This document shows positions 10,520-22,379 of a DNA stretch of 64,000 bases, piece by piece. The stretch's first letter is position 1. Each line of letters opens with the position of its first letter. A program made the translations under genes and the position numbers. The notes beneath the pieces are model-generated. The model saw nothing but the letters and a program-made list of their open reading frames with translations, searched no databases and was not told where the DNA came from. The DNA is from Porites lobata. Taxonomy: Eukaryota; Cnidaria; Anthozoa; Scleractinia; Poritidae. Where the stretch lies: NCBI GenBank assembly GCA_942486035.1, contig CALNXK010000025.1:1768501-1832500 (forward strand), in the 5' to 3' direction.

Positions 10520-13442
10520 ATCGAATTCGATTTTGGTTCGAGTAAGCGCGAGGTTCGAGTTAGCGAGGGTTCGAGTTATCGAGAGCTAACTGTATACCCA
10601 ATATACCTGCTTTGGTGACGAGAGGTTTTAATCTGAGCCATAGGTTTTCATCCGAGACATAGGAGGAATAGAGTTGGGTCTGATGATAGTCTAGTGTAGT
10701 ATCTCGGTTCTAAGCCCTCAGTGCATCACTGCCATTCCAATCCTGTACCCCGATCGTTCCAAGATTATCGTAAAAGAAAAAAACGAAGTCCGACTTTGAT
10801 TCTACCGTGAAGAAAACTTGATGATACTTCATCTGGCCACTATTAGGGGCTGTTTACATGGAAGGAAGAAGATCCTAGTACCAGGAAGATCCTAGAAGGG
10901 TGAGAAGGTGGAATAACTTTAGGTTGGGTTTGCATGCAGAAATTTCGGCCCGTGAGTTGTCCAAGTAGAGAAGGTTAGAGAAGGAATTAAAAATGGCGTA
11001 ACGTAACATCCTGACACCATGAAACACTTGTGAGAGACAGCAATACGACAAACGAATACGAGGGAAGTAAGCTCTCTTTAATCAGACAAGAAGTAACTTA
11101 AATATCCTGCTTATTAAATATTCACGTTGACACATTACGTAACCCTAGGATCTTAATAACAAATATAACAATGCACGCTTGGCACTCGTCACAGCGACAA
11201 AATTAAAAATGCAATTTGGGTGCTTCTGCTCTCTTTAGTGGCGTATATCACTACCTTTCAGCTGAATTAACACAATATTCTGCTTGTGGACTACTCCAAA
11301 CGAAATGGGGTGGTCGGCCTTTATTGCGGTAATTAGCCACTGAACGATCCGACGCCATTTTTGTCGCGTTTGTCCCTAGTACTAGGATCTTCCTAGCGAA
11401 AGCAGTTTACATGGTGCTCTGATCTTCCTAGTGTTAGGTGTTAGGATCTTCCTACCTCTCAAGTAGGAAGATCCTAGTACTAGGAACATCCTAGCGCTAG
11501 GGACAAGTACAACCCTTTGCATGTGAACTGAATACAGAAAACATATGGCGCTAGAATGATCTGCCCTCTAGGATCTTCCTGGTACTAGGATCTTCCTCCC
11601 CCAATGTAAACATCTCCTAAGTCTTTTCAGTTCCTGAAGTACATTCAGCTGTGCAGTCAGCTTGTAAAGTATGGTTTTTTTACCTTGTTCTTACGCAAAG
11701 AAAAAAGTGGCAAAAGAGTGTCTGACAAAACAGCAAACTGGGCAAAAAGCGGGAAAAGAAAGACTGCAAATAGCAACGTACAGACCTTCGTCATATTTAT
11801 TTGATGTTGTTATAGTCTTGATTCATCTTCGGGAGGTCTCGAAACTGAACTGAAAATCACTGGAAAAATAAGTGGTGAAAACACGAATATTGATTCTTAA
11901 TTCGAGTTTTTCTCAGGGCAGACTCAACCTTTTGGTCACGAAACATGAAGAATAATTATTGAATTCGCTATTCACGAAAAATGAAAACAGCTAATCACGA
12001 ATCACGAAAATACCCTTGTACAACTTTCGGGGATGGCACACTAAAGAAAGAGAGATCTAGTCGCTTACCTTCTTCTATTTCCTTTTTCCTCCATTTCGCG
12101 CCATTCCCCTAGGCTAAGCCCCTGGGACAGGCTAAGTGACACCTTATACTTCGAAGCGATAGTCTCCCAGTTGTCCCAGCTGCGCATGAATGCTGATCCC
12201 AGATGCTGGGCTGATTGTAGCCTCACTAACGGGCCCTCTCCCCAAACATAAATGTTGTTGTTCGGTGTTCAGCCTGTGAGTTCTCTTACAAGTTTTCTTC
12301 TAGCTCTCCTAAACAGAAATCGTTTTTTCCAACCAACGTCATCGTGCGCCTGCCACTGGACTGGTGTACCTTGCAAACTCTCCTTCCACAGAGCATCTTG
12401 TTGCGTTCCTTTCAGCCCCCCCCGGTGGGGGGGGGGGGGGGGCTATTCAATAAAGTTTTATAAGGGCAAATTCAGCCCCAAGGTCCAACCCCTTACTGAC
12501 CCTTTTATATGCGGACCAATTTTAACACAAAAGGTACCCCTTTGGTATAACTCTTCATTACAAATGCACAGTAATTTTTAGGGAGTTATTCTAACTCCAA
12601 AAATGGAGCACACATTTTAGGTACAGGATAACCCCTTCTTTGGGGTAAGGTACTTTACCTCCAGATTTGCGGTAATTTTTACTCCTGAAAAAGAGTTCTT
12701 TTTACTCCCAGTCTGGTGTTAAAATAACTCCAAAAATGGGGTTTTTGTGACTCCTCATATGGGTTGTTTTTACTCTTTTTGGAGTTACTTTAACTCTTAA
12801 AGTGGAGTAAAAATTTTAGGTACAGGATAACTCCTTTTTTGGGGTTATTTTAACTCCTCAATTTCTGGGGTCATTTTTACTCTTGAAAAAGAGTTCTTTA
12901 AACTCCTTTTTGGAGTTAAAATAACTTCTTGAAAATTACTGTGTGGTGCCCCTTTCACACACCTAGTTTAGAACGATGCAACCCCTTCAACTTTCATAAA
13001 TGCACTTTTAGTACTGAACCCATTCGCCCCTGCAGATTTTACCGAAAAATGCGTTTTGAAGCAGGTCGAGCGGTTTTCTGATCACTGCTGTGCTATAAAG
13101 AGCTAAAACTTACCTCAAAGCCGTTTACAGTTCATACTGATCTTTTGATCCAGATGCAAAATATTTAAAGCTAGAACCAAGTTTGGAATTTTTACCATTA
13201 AATTTCAAGGTACCAAAGTGTGGAATTCTAAAGAAGACGATACTAAACTCCTATCACTTTCAAAGTTTACGAAAAAAATGAAAACTGGATTTCTCGCAAA
13301 ATTATTAACTGCGAAATATAAATTTATTCCTTGTATGTTTCAAAGCTATATTTTTGTATTCTTGTGTGCTTTTCTTTACTGCTTACTAGTTGTATCCTTT
13401 ATGTGTGTTTGTTTGTGTGTCTGTGTTTTTTTTGCTATGTGT
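10520..13442. repeat. Large dispersed repeat, copy 2 (direct duplicate of 1-2402)
   Basis: The fuller copy of the repeat at the window start, in the same orientation 10.5 kb away. It holds the intact nested MITE at 10846-11617, a G-run of about 18 near 12426-12443, and an extended array of ACTCC/GGAGT short palindromes at about 12570-12930. The hydrophobic ORF at 13218-13466 corresponds to 2175-2402. Similarity fades near 13442. Confidence 0.85.
10846..11617. mobile_element. MITE with AGGAAGATCCTAG repeats, both ends intact
   Basis: Left end GGGGCTGTTTACATGGAAGG and right end (inverted) GGAGATGTTTACATTGGGGG are followed by the shared GAAGATCCTAGTACCAGGAA, giving terminal inverted repeats of about 50 bases. 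TA flanks both ends, so a TA target duplication (Tc1/mariner-like) is possible. The interior repeats the AGGAAGATCCTAG motif in both directions. Confidence 0.75.
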
Positions 13443-13500
13443 GATTGCGACACGTACCTTATGTAATATTCCATACCGATTTCAGATAATATTTATTTTA

Positions 13501-14056
13501 GGGAAAGTTCATTTAATATGACAAGGGGGGATGAAGATATTGAGGGGGGGGCTCCGAAAATTTGTAGGCACCCGAAGGGGGGGTTCTGAAAAAATTGTTG
13601 CGCTAGGAGGGGGGGTTCCGAAAATTTGTATACTTCAAAACCAACACATGACATCATCATACAGATCGGATGGTTTTCAACTCAACAATTTAATGACCTG
13701 TGCAACTCAGCTATATCACGTGGTTTACAGATATAACAAATGTAGTCTCAGTAATTATTACACTCTTGTTCATCCTAAAAATGCTTTAGAAAATTGTATC
13801 ACAACTGTATCTCAAGTTTGTCATAGTATAAACCATTGAAGACAATAACGGTAAATATATTTAATACAGTCTAGCGATCTTTTTTCAGGGGAGCAAAGGA
13901 ATTGAAGGAGGAGGGGGGGGGGGCTCTGAAATTTTTTCGACTACCAAGGAGGGGGCTCCTAAAAAATTGAACCGCTAGCGAGGGGGGCTGCTAAAATTTC
14001 AAGCTTCGAGTTTCAATATCTTCATCCCCACCCTGTCATATTAAATGAACTTTCCC
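13501..14056. mobile_element. Harbinger-like MITE with TTA target duplication
   Basis: GGGAAAGTTCATTTAATATG at the left end is exactly inverted at the right end (14037-14056). The inverted repeat extends about 40 bases into the GATGAAGATATTGA motif. TTA lies on both sides (13498-13500 and 14057-14059), the duplication expected for PIF/Harbinger elements. Subterminal G-rich units (GGGGGGG-CTCCGAAAATTTG type) recur on both arms. There is no transposase; the ORF here is not conserved. Confidence 0.85.
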
Positions 14057-14443
14057 TTACGCATTTGTAAAGAAAATGGCTGTCTAGTCTTTCTAACCCC
14101 CGTGGTTATTCCAGAAAGCCACTCAAAAATTATTATTAGCTTGTTATAATCTTACAGTAAAATTGTTGTTGTTGTTGTTGCGAAGTTCGGGCATGCACAG
14201 AAAGCAAAATACACAAACACAGCAGTCTTGACTTTTACTTTTCTGTTTCTCTCCTTCCCTTTATTTTTCGCTTTTCTTGCCTAATTTTTTTTTTTCTCTT
14301 GCTGGGCATTTAGTAGGCTTCATGTTGGTTGGAAAAGGTTTTTGGGAAAGCTTTTAGGATCTTAGGATTAGATGAAAGGAAAGATAGGTGGGTAGGGCAA
14401 CAAGATTTTCATGGAAATTTTGAGGTCAATGTCACATGGTTTT

Positions 14444-14560
14444 TAACCTGAGATAAGGCCCAATTTTAGCGGTTCTCATACGTTCTCGCTAACGGCTTCG
14501 CCTTGCCCGCCGGAATGTAATTTTCAAAGCGAAACGAAAATAGAGCCTGATCTCAGGTTA
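14444..14560. mobile_element. TAACCTGAGATCAGGC MITE
   Basis: TAACCTGAGATAAGGC at the left and GCCTGATCTCAGGTTA at the right are inverted with one mismatch. Related ends occur at 35288-35364 and about 37878-37930. TA termini suggest a Tc1/mariner-type footprint. Confidence 0.6.
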
Positions 14561-15777
14561 CCTGGTTTTTTGCCTTTTTCTCTGGTGTCCTTGACTGAAT
14601 TGTGCTCATTCGGTTTTGTTTGAAAGATCTCTTCACTCTGCACAAGTTAGCGGAAAAATTGTCCACAGATGACGTCATAAGCGGTCAAAAAAAGGACGTG
14701 AATACGCACGGGCGGCTCAGGTGCGAAAGGGTTAGATATGAAATGTATCACTCAAATCACACGAAGTTTTGTTGACTTTTCCACATCGAGAAAATGCGTC
14801 CGTTACGTCAGGAGCAGGACCTTTTGCAGACCAAAATTACAGATTTTCTTACCCTTTCACGTTCTGGTCAACTAGTGGAATCTCTACCCTCTTATATACC
14901 TGACTGAAACCTGAAAAAGGCACCCCTTTCGGGCGGAGCCTCCCCCGGGGAGCCTCCTCGTTTTGGCCATTATAGGGAGTGCCCCCCGGACCTTCAGCTT
15001 GCATACACACTGCAGACTTGCACACTGGAAAACCCCATGCTCATAAATAGCTTCCGCGCGTTTCACACGCGTGTTTATGTTTCTTGTTTTCGTACAAAGA
15101 GGATAACTCGACGACCCCACTTTGACCCTGTAAGATTTAAGAAACGAAGGAATTTGAATAGCAGGACATGTAACTATTTATCACATTTCCTGAGGCTCAT
15201 AAATGTTTTTCGGAGCTTTTTTGATGAAAAATACCAGTTCCTTCCTCTGTGATTACAAGTCCATGTCGCCAGTTTGAAAATATTTGCCTAAACACCGCGA
15301 AAAAGATTTTCATGACTTGCTACATTCAGGTACTTATGCCAGTTTAAGTGTTTGTAACGATCGGAACGTTGGGGTAGACTTTGATCTTCCTATCACAGCA
15401 TTTTCCTTATCTCTTTCGAAATGCATGACAGAAGTGTTACACTTAGCTCCACAATGTCCAATAGGCCAATATTTGCGTCTATTTCTCGAGAAAAACTGGC
15501 CTACATCGAAATTCCTAAGAATCTTCGCATTTTCCGATTTTTGATCTGATGGTTGTCACGTAAACTACAAATAGGATGAAAAGAAGAAGAAACAGGGATT
15601 TTCTCTGGGCTATTCTGCGAGTTAAGAATAAAAGATCACATCGCAAGACGTATTTATTGCTGATTTCTCGTGAGATAAAGGGGTACGGTCGGTATGACAT
15701 GCGATGCTTTCTCATAAGGGTCTGTTCCGGCATGAGTTGTCAACGCGCGATCAATTGCACGCGTGGAATTTTTGCAG
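14561..15777. other. Intergenic, no gene recognised
   Basis: Several short overlapping frames on both strands, none with a recognisable motif. CpG density rises from about 15650 toward the start of the next ORFs, which fits a promoter region but is not proof of one. Confidence 0.35.
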
Positions 15778-16011
15778 ATGGCTAACGCTGTAGCTGTCAA
15801 GTGCCCGGACAATGGCTTACCATTCTGTGGGCCAATCATCCGTTTAGGCGAACAATGGCCACACTACGGGGCGGAGATCTACATAGGCAAAGTATCTCAA
15901 AGATTTGAACCGCATACACCATACCGCGCTGTTATTGTAGGAGCCGGGTTCTTATTGGTTTATTTGCTCAAACAATGCACATATCAAACACTTCGATCTG
16001 CGGGGAAATAA
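15778..16011 (+). CDS. Small single-helix membrane protein, 77 residues, unrecognised
   Basis: The ATG at 15778 (context GCAGATGG, favourable) opens a 77-codon frame of natural composition: a polar N-terminal half with two Cys, the segment PHYGAEIYIGKVSQ, then one hydrophobic helix (AVIVGAGFLLVYLLK, residues 51-65) and a short basic tail (TLRSAGK). This layout, a small one-helix protein with a basic C-terminus, is common among accessory subunits of mitochondrial inner-membrane complexes, but I cannot name it. AATAAA overlaps the stop region at about 16004-16010. The sequence just before the ATG (TTTTTGCAG) could also be a 3' splice site, so this may be a last exon. It lies 260 bases upstream of the WWC start on the same strand. 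Confidence 0.45.
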   Translation: MANAVAVKCPDNGLPFCGPIIRLGEQWPHYGAEIYIGKVSQRFEPHTPYRAVIVGAGFLLVYLLKQCTYQTLRSAGK

Positions 16012-16272
16012 ATTGTCCAAATAACTAGACTGGGGTAAAATTAGAAGCTTCATGAGCGAAATCCAAATCCCGTACGTTGTTTTCTGCGAGCTTTTCATAG
16101 GATTTGTGGTTTACACGCTGAGCTCGACGCGCAAAGGACAATGTTAATGAAACCACTGAACCGGACATAGCCGCGAAAAAATTCAAATCGCGAACAAAAC
16201 CGCTGTAGTATGGTATGATGTGACTGATGGCCGAACATGGCGAGTGAATGAGAGAGAAGTGTGGCAAACGTT

Positions 16273-19200
16273 ATGCCAAAAAAGAAAACTTGCGAAGTCC
16301 CTCTCCCTTTAGGTTGGGAAGAAGCGAGGGACTTCGATGGACGAGTTTATTACATCGACCACAACACCAAAAGAACGTCTTGGGTCGATCCGCGCGATAG
16401 GTGAGTGTATAGGGTTAGTGAACCGTGGCTGCTACTTGGAACGAAATCCCGGTGATGTTTTGTCATTGAACCAACGCTGAAGCGGCCATTTGCTTTATTT
16501 TAAACATAGAGCTATCGTTCGTCTGCTCGTAAGGCTCTTACCGAAGCGAATGGCCGCTTTAAAGTGCTGGAAAAGTTTTTCAGTTCACAATTCACTGGGT
16601 ATCTTTGAACCCCTTGTGTGTCATCCACAAGTATTAATGCTATTTTTATGGAATTTACACATTTCTGGCGATTAAAGGAGTTAAGCGGGGATAGATCGAA
16701 CTTGTTAGTGTACATTTGGATCGTGTTTGATCGTTGATGTTTAGTAAAAACCCAAATATCTTTTGGAAGTACTCATTTGAAGCACCTATAGCGAGCCAAA
16801 TGTTTCGTAACTGTCGCTTTGTTATTCCTACAGTCCTTTCCGTTCGAGATTTATTATTCTCAAATATTTCAGTTATGTAGGAACTTAGCGCATTCAATAC
16901 GGCGAAAATTCACCTTTAGTCGGTGTCTGTTCTTTTACCACCTGGAAAGTCTTCGTAAATGTCTCGCAGAAAGTTACATTTACGTAAAACTCTCAAAATG
17001 CAGCGAGTTTTTTCTTGTAGAGGAAATCGTTAATGCGTCAAGTATATACCTCTAATACCTGAAATTCTATCATTGAATCGCATCGATAGTTTTGCCTTCA
17101 GTTAGCTAGGTATCGAAAGTTTAGTTTTTGAAAGTTTAGCGACCCCTATGAAATGATGCCTCGAATAAAGTTTTCGATCTATCGACTGGGTTGGAACAAA
17201 AAAGATCTTGCAATTATGTGAGGTATGTGCGCGTGTCGTTCATTATATCATACGGAGTCTCTTTTCAAGGTTTAGTGCATTAACTAAAATTGTAAGCACC
17301 GAATGCTTGCAAATTGAGGCTCGTTAGTTTGCAAAACCATGCATTATTTCCTAAGGAGACACTTTGAATAAGCAAGATTTCTTTATAAGTGGCCGGCCGC
17401 GGTGAAACATAACAACATATATTTTTAATGAACGTTTATGACAACACGTTACGGGCGTCTAAAAATAACAAACTCTGTCTTAAATTGTTTTACGCTCGGT
17501 TTCTATCCCTTCCCACTGCACCTGTTTTGGTTAAATTTTCCTTACAGCGCCGGCGGACACTCGATCTTTATAAACGTAAACAGCTCTTCTCCCAATTTTA
17601 ACTTTTCTGTCTTCGAGATAACGCAGGTTTAAAGCAGCAGAATATCGCCAACATTCCATTATCCTGAGCGAATCATAAACAAAATACAGCGTAAAATGTC
17701 TTCTGATATTGTAAAGTTTGAATCTTATTTTGTCTTTGGTCAGTGGTCGCTGCGTTATCATAAATGTCACTAATGAAATCAAATTATGTGAAATTCGTGT
17801 TTTGCTATTTTGTTGAGTATTATATTTATTACACTTAAGTAATTCTTCAAGTAGATTTCACGCTCGATTTTTTGTAGATCTGTTTGCTTTGTTTTAGCGC
17901 TGTATTTGCAGGTTTTGGTTTTAAAAGTATCACTAGAATTGTGTAAAGTTGCTACTTTGTATTTTATTCGATAAAGAATTCAACGTAGGTTTTCTGTGGC
18001 AACATGCCAAACCGATTCAATTATTCATCTGTTTCGCTTTTCGGCGATAAATAATAGCAAATATAACACATAGCGTAACACGCATTTGCCAATGGTGCGA
18101 TTTGAGGCTTTGTACAAATTGACTGAAAATTTATCACACTTTCAGCCAGCTTAACATTCTCCAGTACCATGCCAGAGCTTCCATGCTTCAAATTATTGTT
18201 TTGTTAACAAAATAAGATTAATTTCAACCATTCAACAACATTAATTTGATGAGATTTAAACTATATCTTGTGAGAAATTGTTTTTTCTTGCATACCCTGA
18301 AGGCTTTTCGGAAATAATGGCAAAGGAATGTGTTCACAGAGTTATACATGTCAAGTGTTGCCATTTATTATTTCATTAATTACAAACTAATGATGGTCTA
18401 ACAAAAGATATGGAAGAATTCCAAGTTGAGCTAGCAGGTGGTGACAAAGTTTCATCACCCAGACATACGGGCAGTGGAGCATTAAGACACAGTTTACAGC
18501 TTGGAAAGACATAAATTGTTTACTTTAATGCTTAACAAATTTATTGAAAACTTGTCTGAATTTTCCACAAGGAAGGTAGAATCTCTATTTTATGCACCAA
18601 CTTACAATAGTATGTTAAGTCAAATGCGAAAAAGCTATTAACTGCAAGATCAGGTAGAATTAATGAGAGGTACCATGCGTGCATTATGGTTTAAGAAACA
18701 TCTTCAAATCTTTAAAGTTCTAAACTGTATTTCCAAAGGTTTTCCCAGAAATATAATGTGACATAGATTTATCCGCAAATATGTCTTTTTATATTGTACC
18801 AGGTTAATTACTACTAGACTAATGGAGTCATGAGTAGCAGCTTATTTTTGTTTACCTCTGGAACTACATGTGAACACATTGTTTCATGTAATCGTATTTG
18901 CCCACTGGTTAGGAAGGCCACATTATAGAATATTTGTCATTCTACAAAGGATTTCATGAGATCAGTATTGATCTTTAAAATGTACACATCTACAGTGTCT
19001 CTCTTCTCTTGACCAAGGCTGATTAAATAATGGGATCGAATCAAATGATTAATATAAAATACCATAGAATACTATGTGTTGGTGTCATTTTTTTAATGAC
19101 TACAATATTTGTCAGCCTAGTACTAGGTTCTGGAACATTCTTTTCCAAAAAATAGAAAATGCTTAAAAGCGGATGCAGACAGATGGAATTGTGCGAGTTT

Positions 19201-22200
19201 TTTAGTTGTAAACATATCCTCTCAGTTTGAGAATTTTGTTATTTAAAGTATTTATGAGCGTGTGAAATGTCATAGTTTTCCTACAATACATAAACAGGCT
19301 AGGACGTGAAATCACGCATGCAGGACAGTTCTAACCTTTGAACCTATTAATGCGTAAAATTAGAGCAATAATTTTAGAGTTCTGTTCTAAATTAGAGTTG
19401 TCTTTTTTACACTGGTGAAAGTATTAAGCTTTTTTATCCTCCAGATTAAAATTTTAAAATTAAAACTAAATGCTTTATGATTTTTATATCACAGTTTTAA
19501 GAATTTGGTGGCTCATTGAGGTGATAAGATCTATCTGATAGTCATGTATTTATATCATAATGGTCTGTCTGTCTGAATAGTAAATATTTGAATCAATACC
19601 ATATGTTTCATGTGCAGAAATGTTTCAATGCAAAATCAAGAATGAGTTAGTTTTTAAATGTAAAAGAAATGCACATTTATTTGAGTGTCAATGTATTTAG
19701 CACAAAAGGACTAATTGGGGACACTATTTTTATGTCTCCTCCTGGAGACAGGACAGCCATTTTACGTGTTCATCCAAGCCACCCGAAGGTCTAGCCACTT
19801 GCAGACTGTACCTTCAGTTCTCAGGTACTATTTTAAGACCCTTAGTATTGGTCCGGGCCCCAGGAATCGAATAGAAAAATGTGATGTTACATGTTACCCA
19901 CACAGGTACCCAAGATAAAACTCTGGCTCCTTGTAACAGTATACAACAATGATATTTAGAATGTTAAAAATAGGAGGATCACAAAGTAGTTTCTACATAA
20001 TTGTATCATTATACTTTGCACAGGTTGACCAAGCCAATGACCTTTGCTGATTGTGTAGGAAATGGTATGTGTTACTTTTGAATCATATTGAACCATTAGC
20101 CGTGATAACAGTAATTAATTTGGATCTTGGTATCCATCTATGCTAAAAAAGAGGATCTTCATCATAAGTGATTCATAATGCAAAATTCTTTTGCGATGAA
20201 TTCCTCTAAGGAGAGTGAAACCTTTAACCTTATCATAACTAATTTAGATACTACTAACCATGCAGTATTATAGAGACTATAATATGTCCCATAGACTGCT
20301 TGGTTTGACATGTTGAAAGATGAATCAGTTTACAATTTGTGATGTTCGGAGGGGTGCTGGTAATGTCTTTAGGATAGAAAGTACATTATTCAGTCACAGA
20401 TGCAATTTACCCCAGCTAGTAACGTCTGCGAAGCAGTGTCAAGATCCCTGTTCTGGGCTGTCAATGGACTTGACAAAGTACTGGGAATGCACTTCGATTT
20501 TCCCTTCAACCTGTTTGGCAAATTAACAATAGTTCTTCAACAGGCCAATCGTGGGGTGTACTCAAATCTTTGTAAACATTTGGGGCCCAGAACAAGGTTT
20601 TTTGCACTGGCTCGCAGACAAACTTGACCAGAGGTTTACCGGTAATTCCAGTTGTAGTGCAGGCTATGAGTTTGTGTAAATTGGTAAGATTTATTCTTAG
20701 TAGTAGTCAATAATTTGGGCTGCTTACAGTGGTGTATGAAAATAAAAATATTCTTTAAATGTATTTATGTGTCCTAAGGTATATTCCAATGATCTTTATC
20801 CTTAAGGTGTAGAAATTTAGAGTCTCTAGCTTAGGAATATACATCATTTTATTCATGAGCTATGTTCCCTTGCGATCCAGTAAAATATCTTTCAGCAGAA
20901 TTTTAGATAATTTTCTCTAAATTCTAGAGTTGCCATTTGGTTGGGAGGAGGTCAATGACCCAGTCCTTGGAAAGTATTTCATTGATCATAATACTGGTAA
21001 GTTTTTCCCAAGTGGTACTTGACAGTTTAGTCTAGCTAATAAAAGGTAATAGTTACTTTTTATTAGTTATTATTGTGATTTTTCACAATTATTGTAATTT
21101 TATTGTAATTATTTGTTTACCCATGAAGCACTTAGGAGCTCTTATGAACTCCTTTAAATGTGTCTGTGCATTGGAATTTGGAAGTGTTAGTTTTTGAGGA
21201 GAGGGGAAAACCAGAGTACCCAGAGAATAACTTTTTGGAGCAAGGGAGAGAACCAAGAACGAACTCGACCCGCATATGGCGTTGACGCTGATATTTGAAC
21301 CCGGGCCACATTGGTGGGAGGCGAGTGCTCTCACCACTATGCTACCCTTGCTCCCCAAAAGTTTTATATAGACAGTGCATCTTGATTTTTTTGTGGTAGA
21401 ATTAATTATTGCAGGTCGCAGAATTTTTCAGCTGTCAACTGACTGTTCCCCAAAACAAAACCAAAAACAAGGGAACACCAAAGATCATTGACAAACATAA
21501 AAACTGACTTCAGCTAACAAATGTCTAAATAATACATGGTTTCATATATTGTCATGCTTCATTAGCTTCATTTGCTCAATAAATTATTATGTTTTATGAA
21601 AAGGCATAATAACAAAGCAAACTGATATTTATAGATACTGTGTAGTTGACCTCAGGCAAAATGAGATACGTGCCAAGTCTAAGGACTGTTGTGCATGGCC
21701 TCATTGCCATTGTGTATATTCAGTTGTGGGTGTGTGGGAGTGTTTCTTTAATTCAAAGTGGATGGCGCAATTTGAAAGGTATGCTGAATAAATATATTTT
21801 TTTGTGTTCCTTAGGAGCACAGCAGGCTGAGGACCCCAGATTACAATGGAGGAAGAAAAGAGAAACGATGTTGAGCGACTATCTAACTGTCGCACAGTCA
21901 GATTTGCTAGTAAGACTGAAATTTTACCCATTTGAAACCCTTTAAGTCCTAATATCCTCGTGCAAATTCTCCAGATGGCTCTCCATACATTTCCTTAAAG
22001 AATTATTTGAGAGAATTTGATAAAAGATCAAAGCATTTTCCCTTGGTAATCATTTTATAAATTCTCATAACCTTTCCTTTTAATGATGTGTGGATATTGT
22101 TAGGAGAAAATTGATGTAAGTCACTCTTATGCTTGAATCACTTTCACCCTTTTCCTTCTTATTTTCAACTGAAGATCCGGTATTGTTTAAACCAGCCCCC

Positions 22201-22336
22201 ATTTTCCTTATTTGTATTCAAAATTAGGATTCCCTATAGACCGAACTTGAATGGGGGCATAAAAGGGTGGTAGTAATATTTCCAATCAATGTTTAATAGT
22301 TTCCTTGCTAGAAATTTATGCTTAATTTAAGTAATA

Positions 22337-22379
<43 letters not shown>

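Noticed and set aside
13531..13839. 102-codon ORF
   Set aside because: Lies wholly inside the Harbinger-like MITE and starts in its G-rich repeats.
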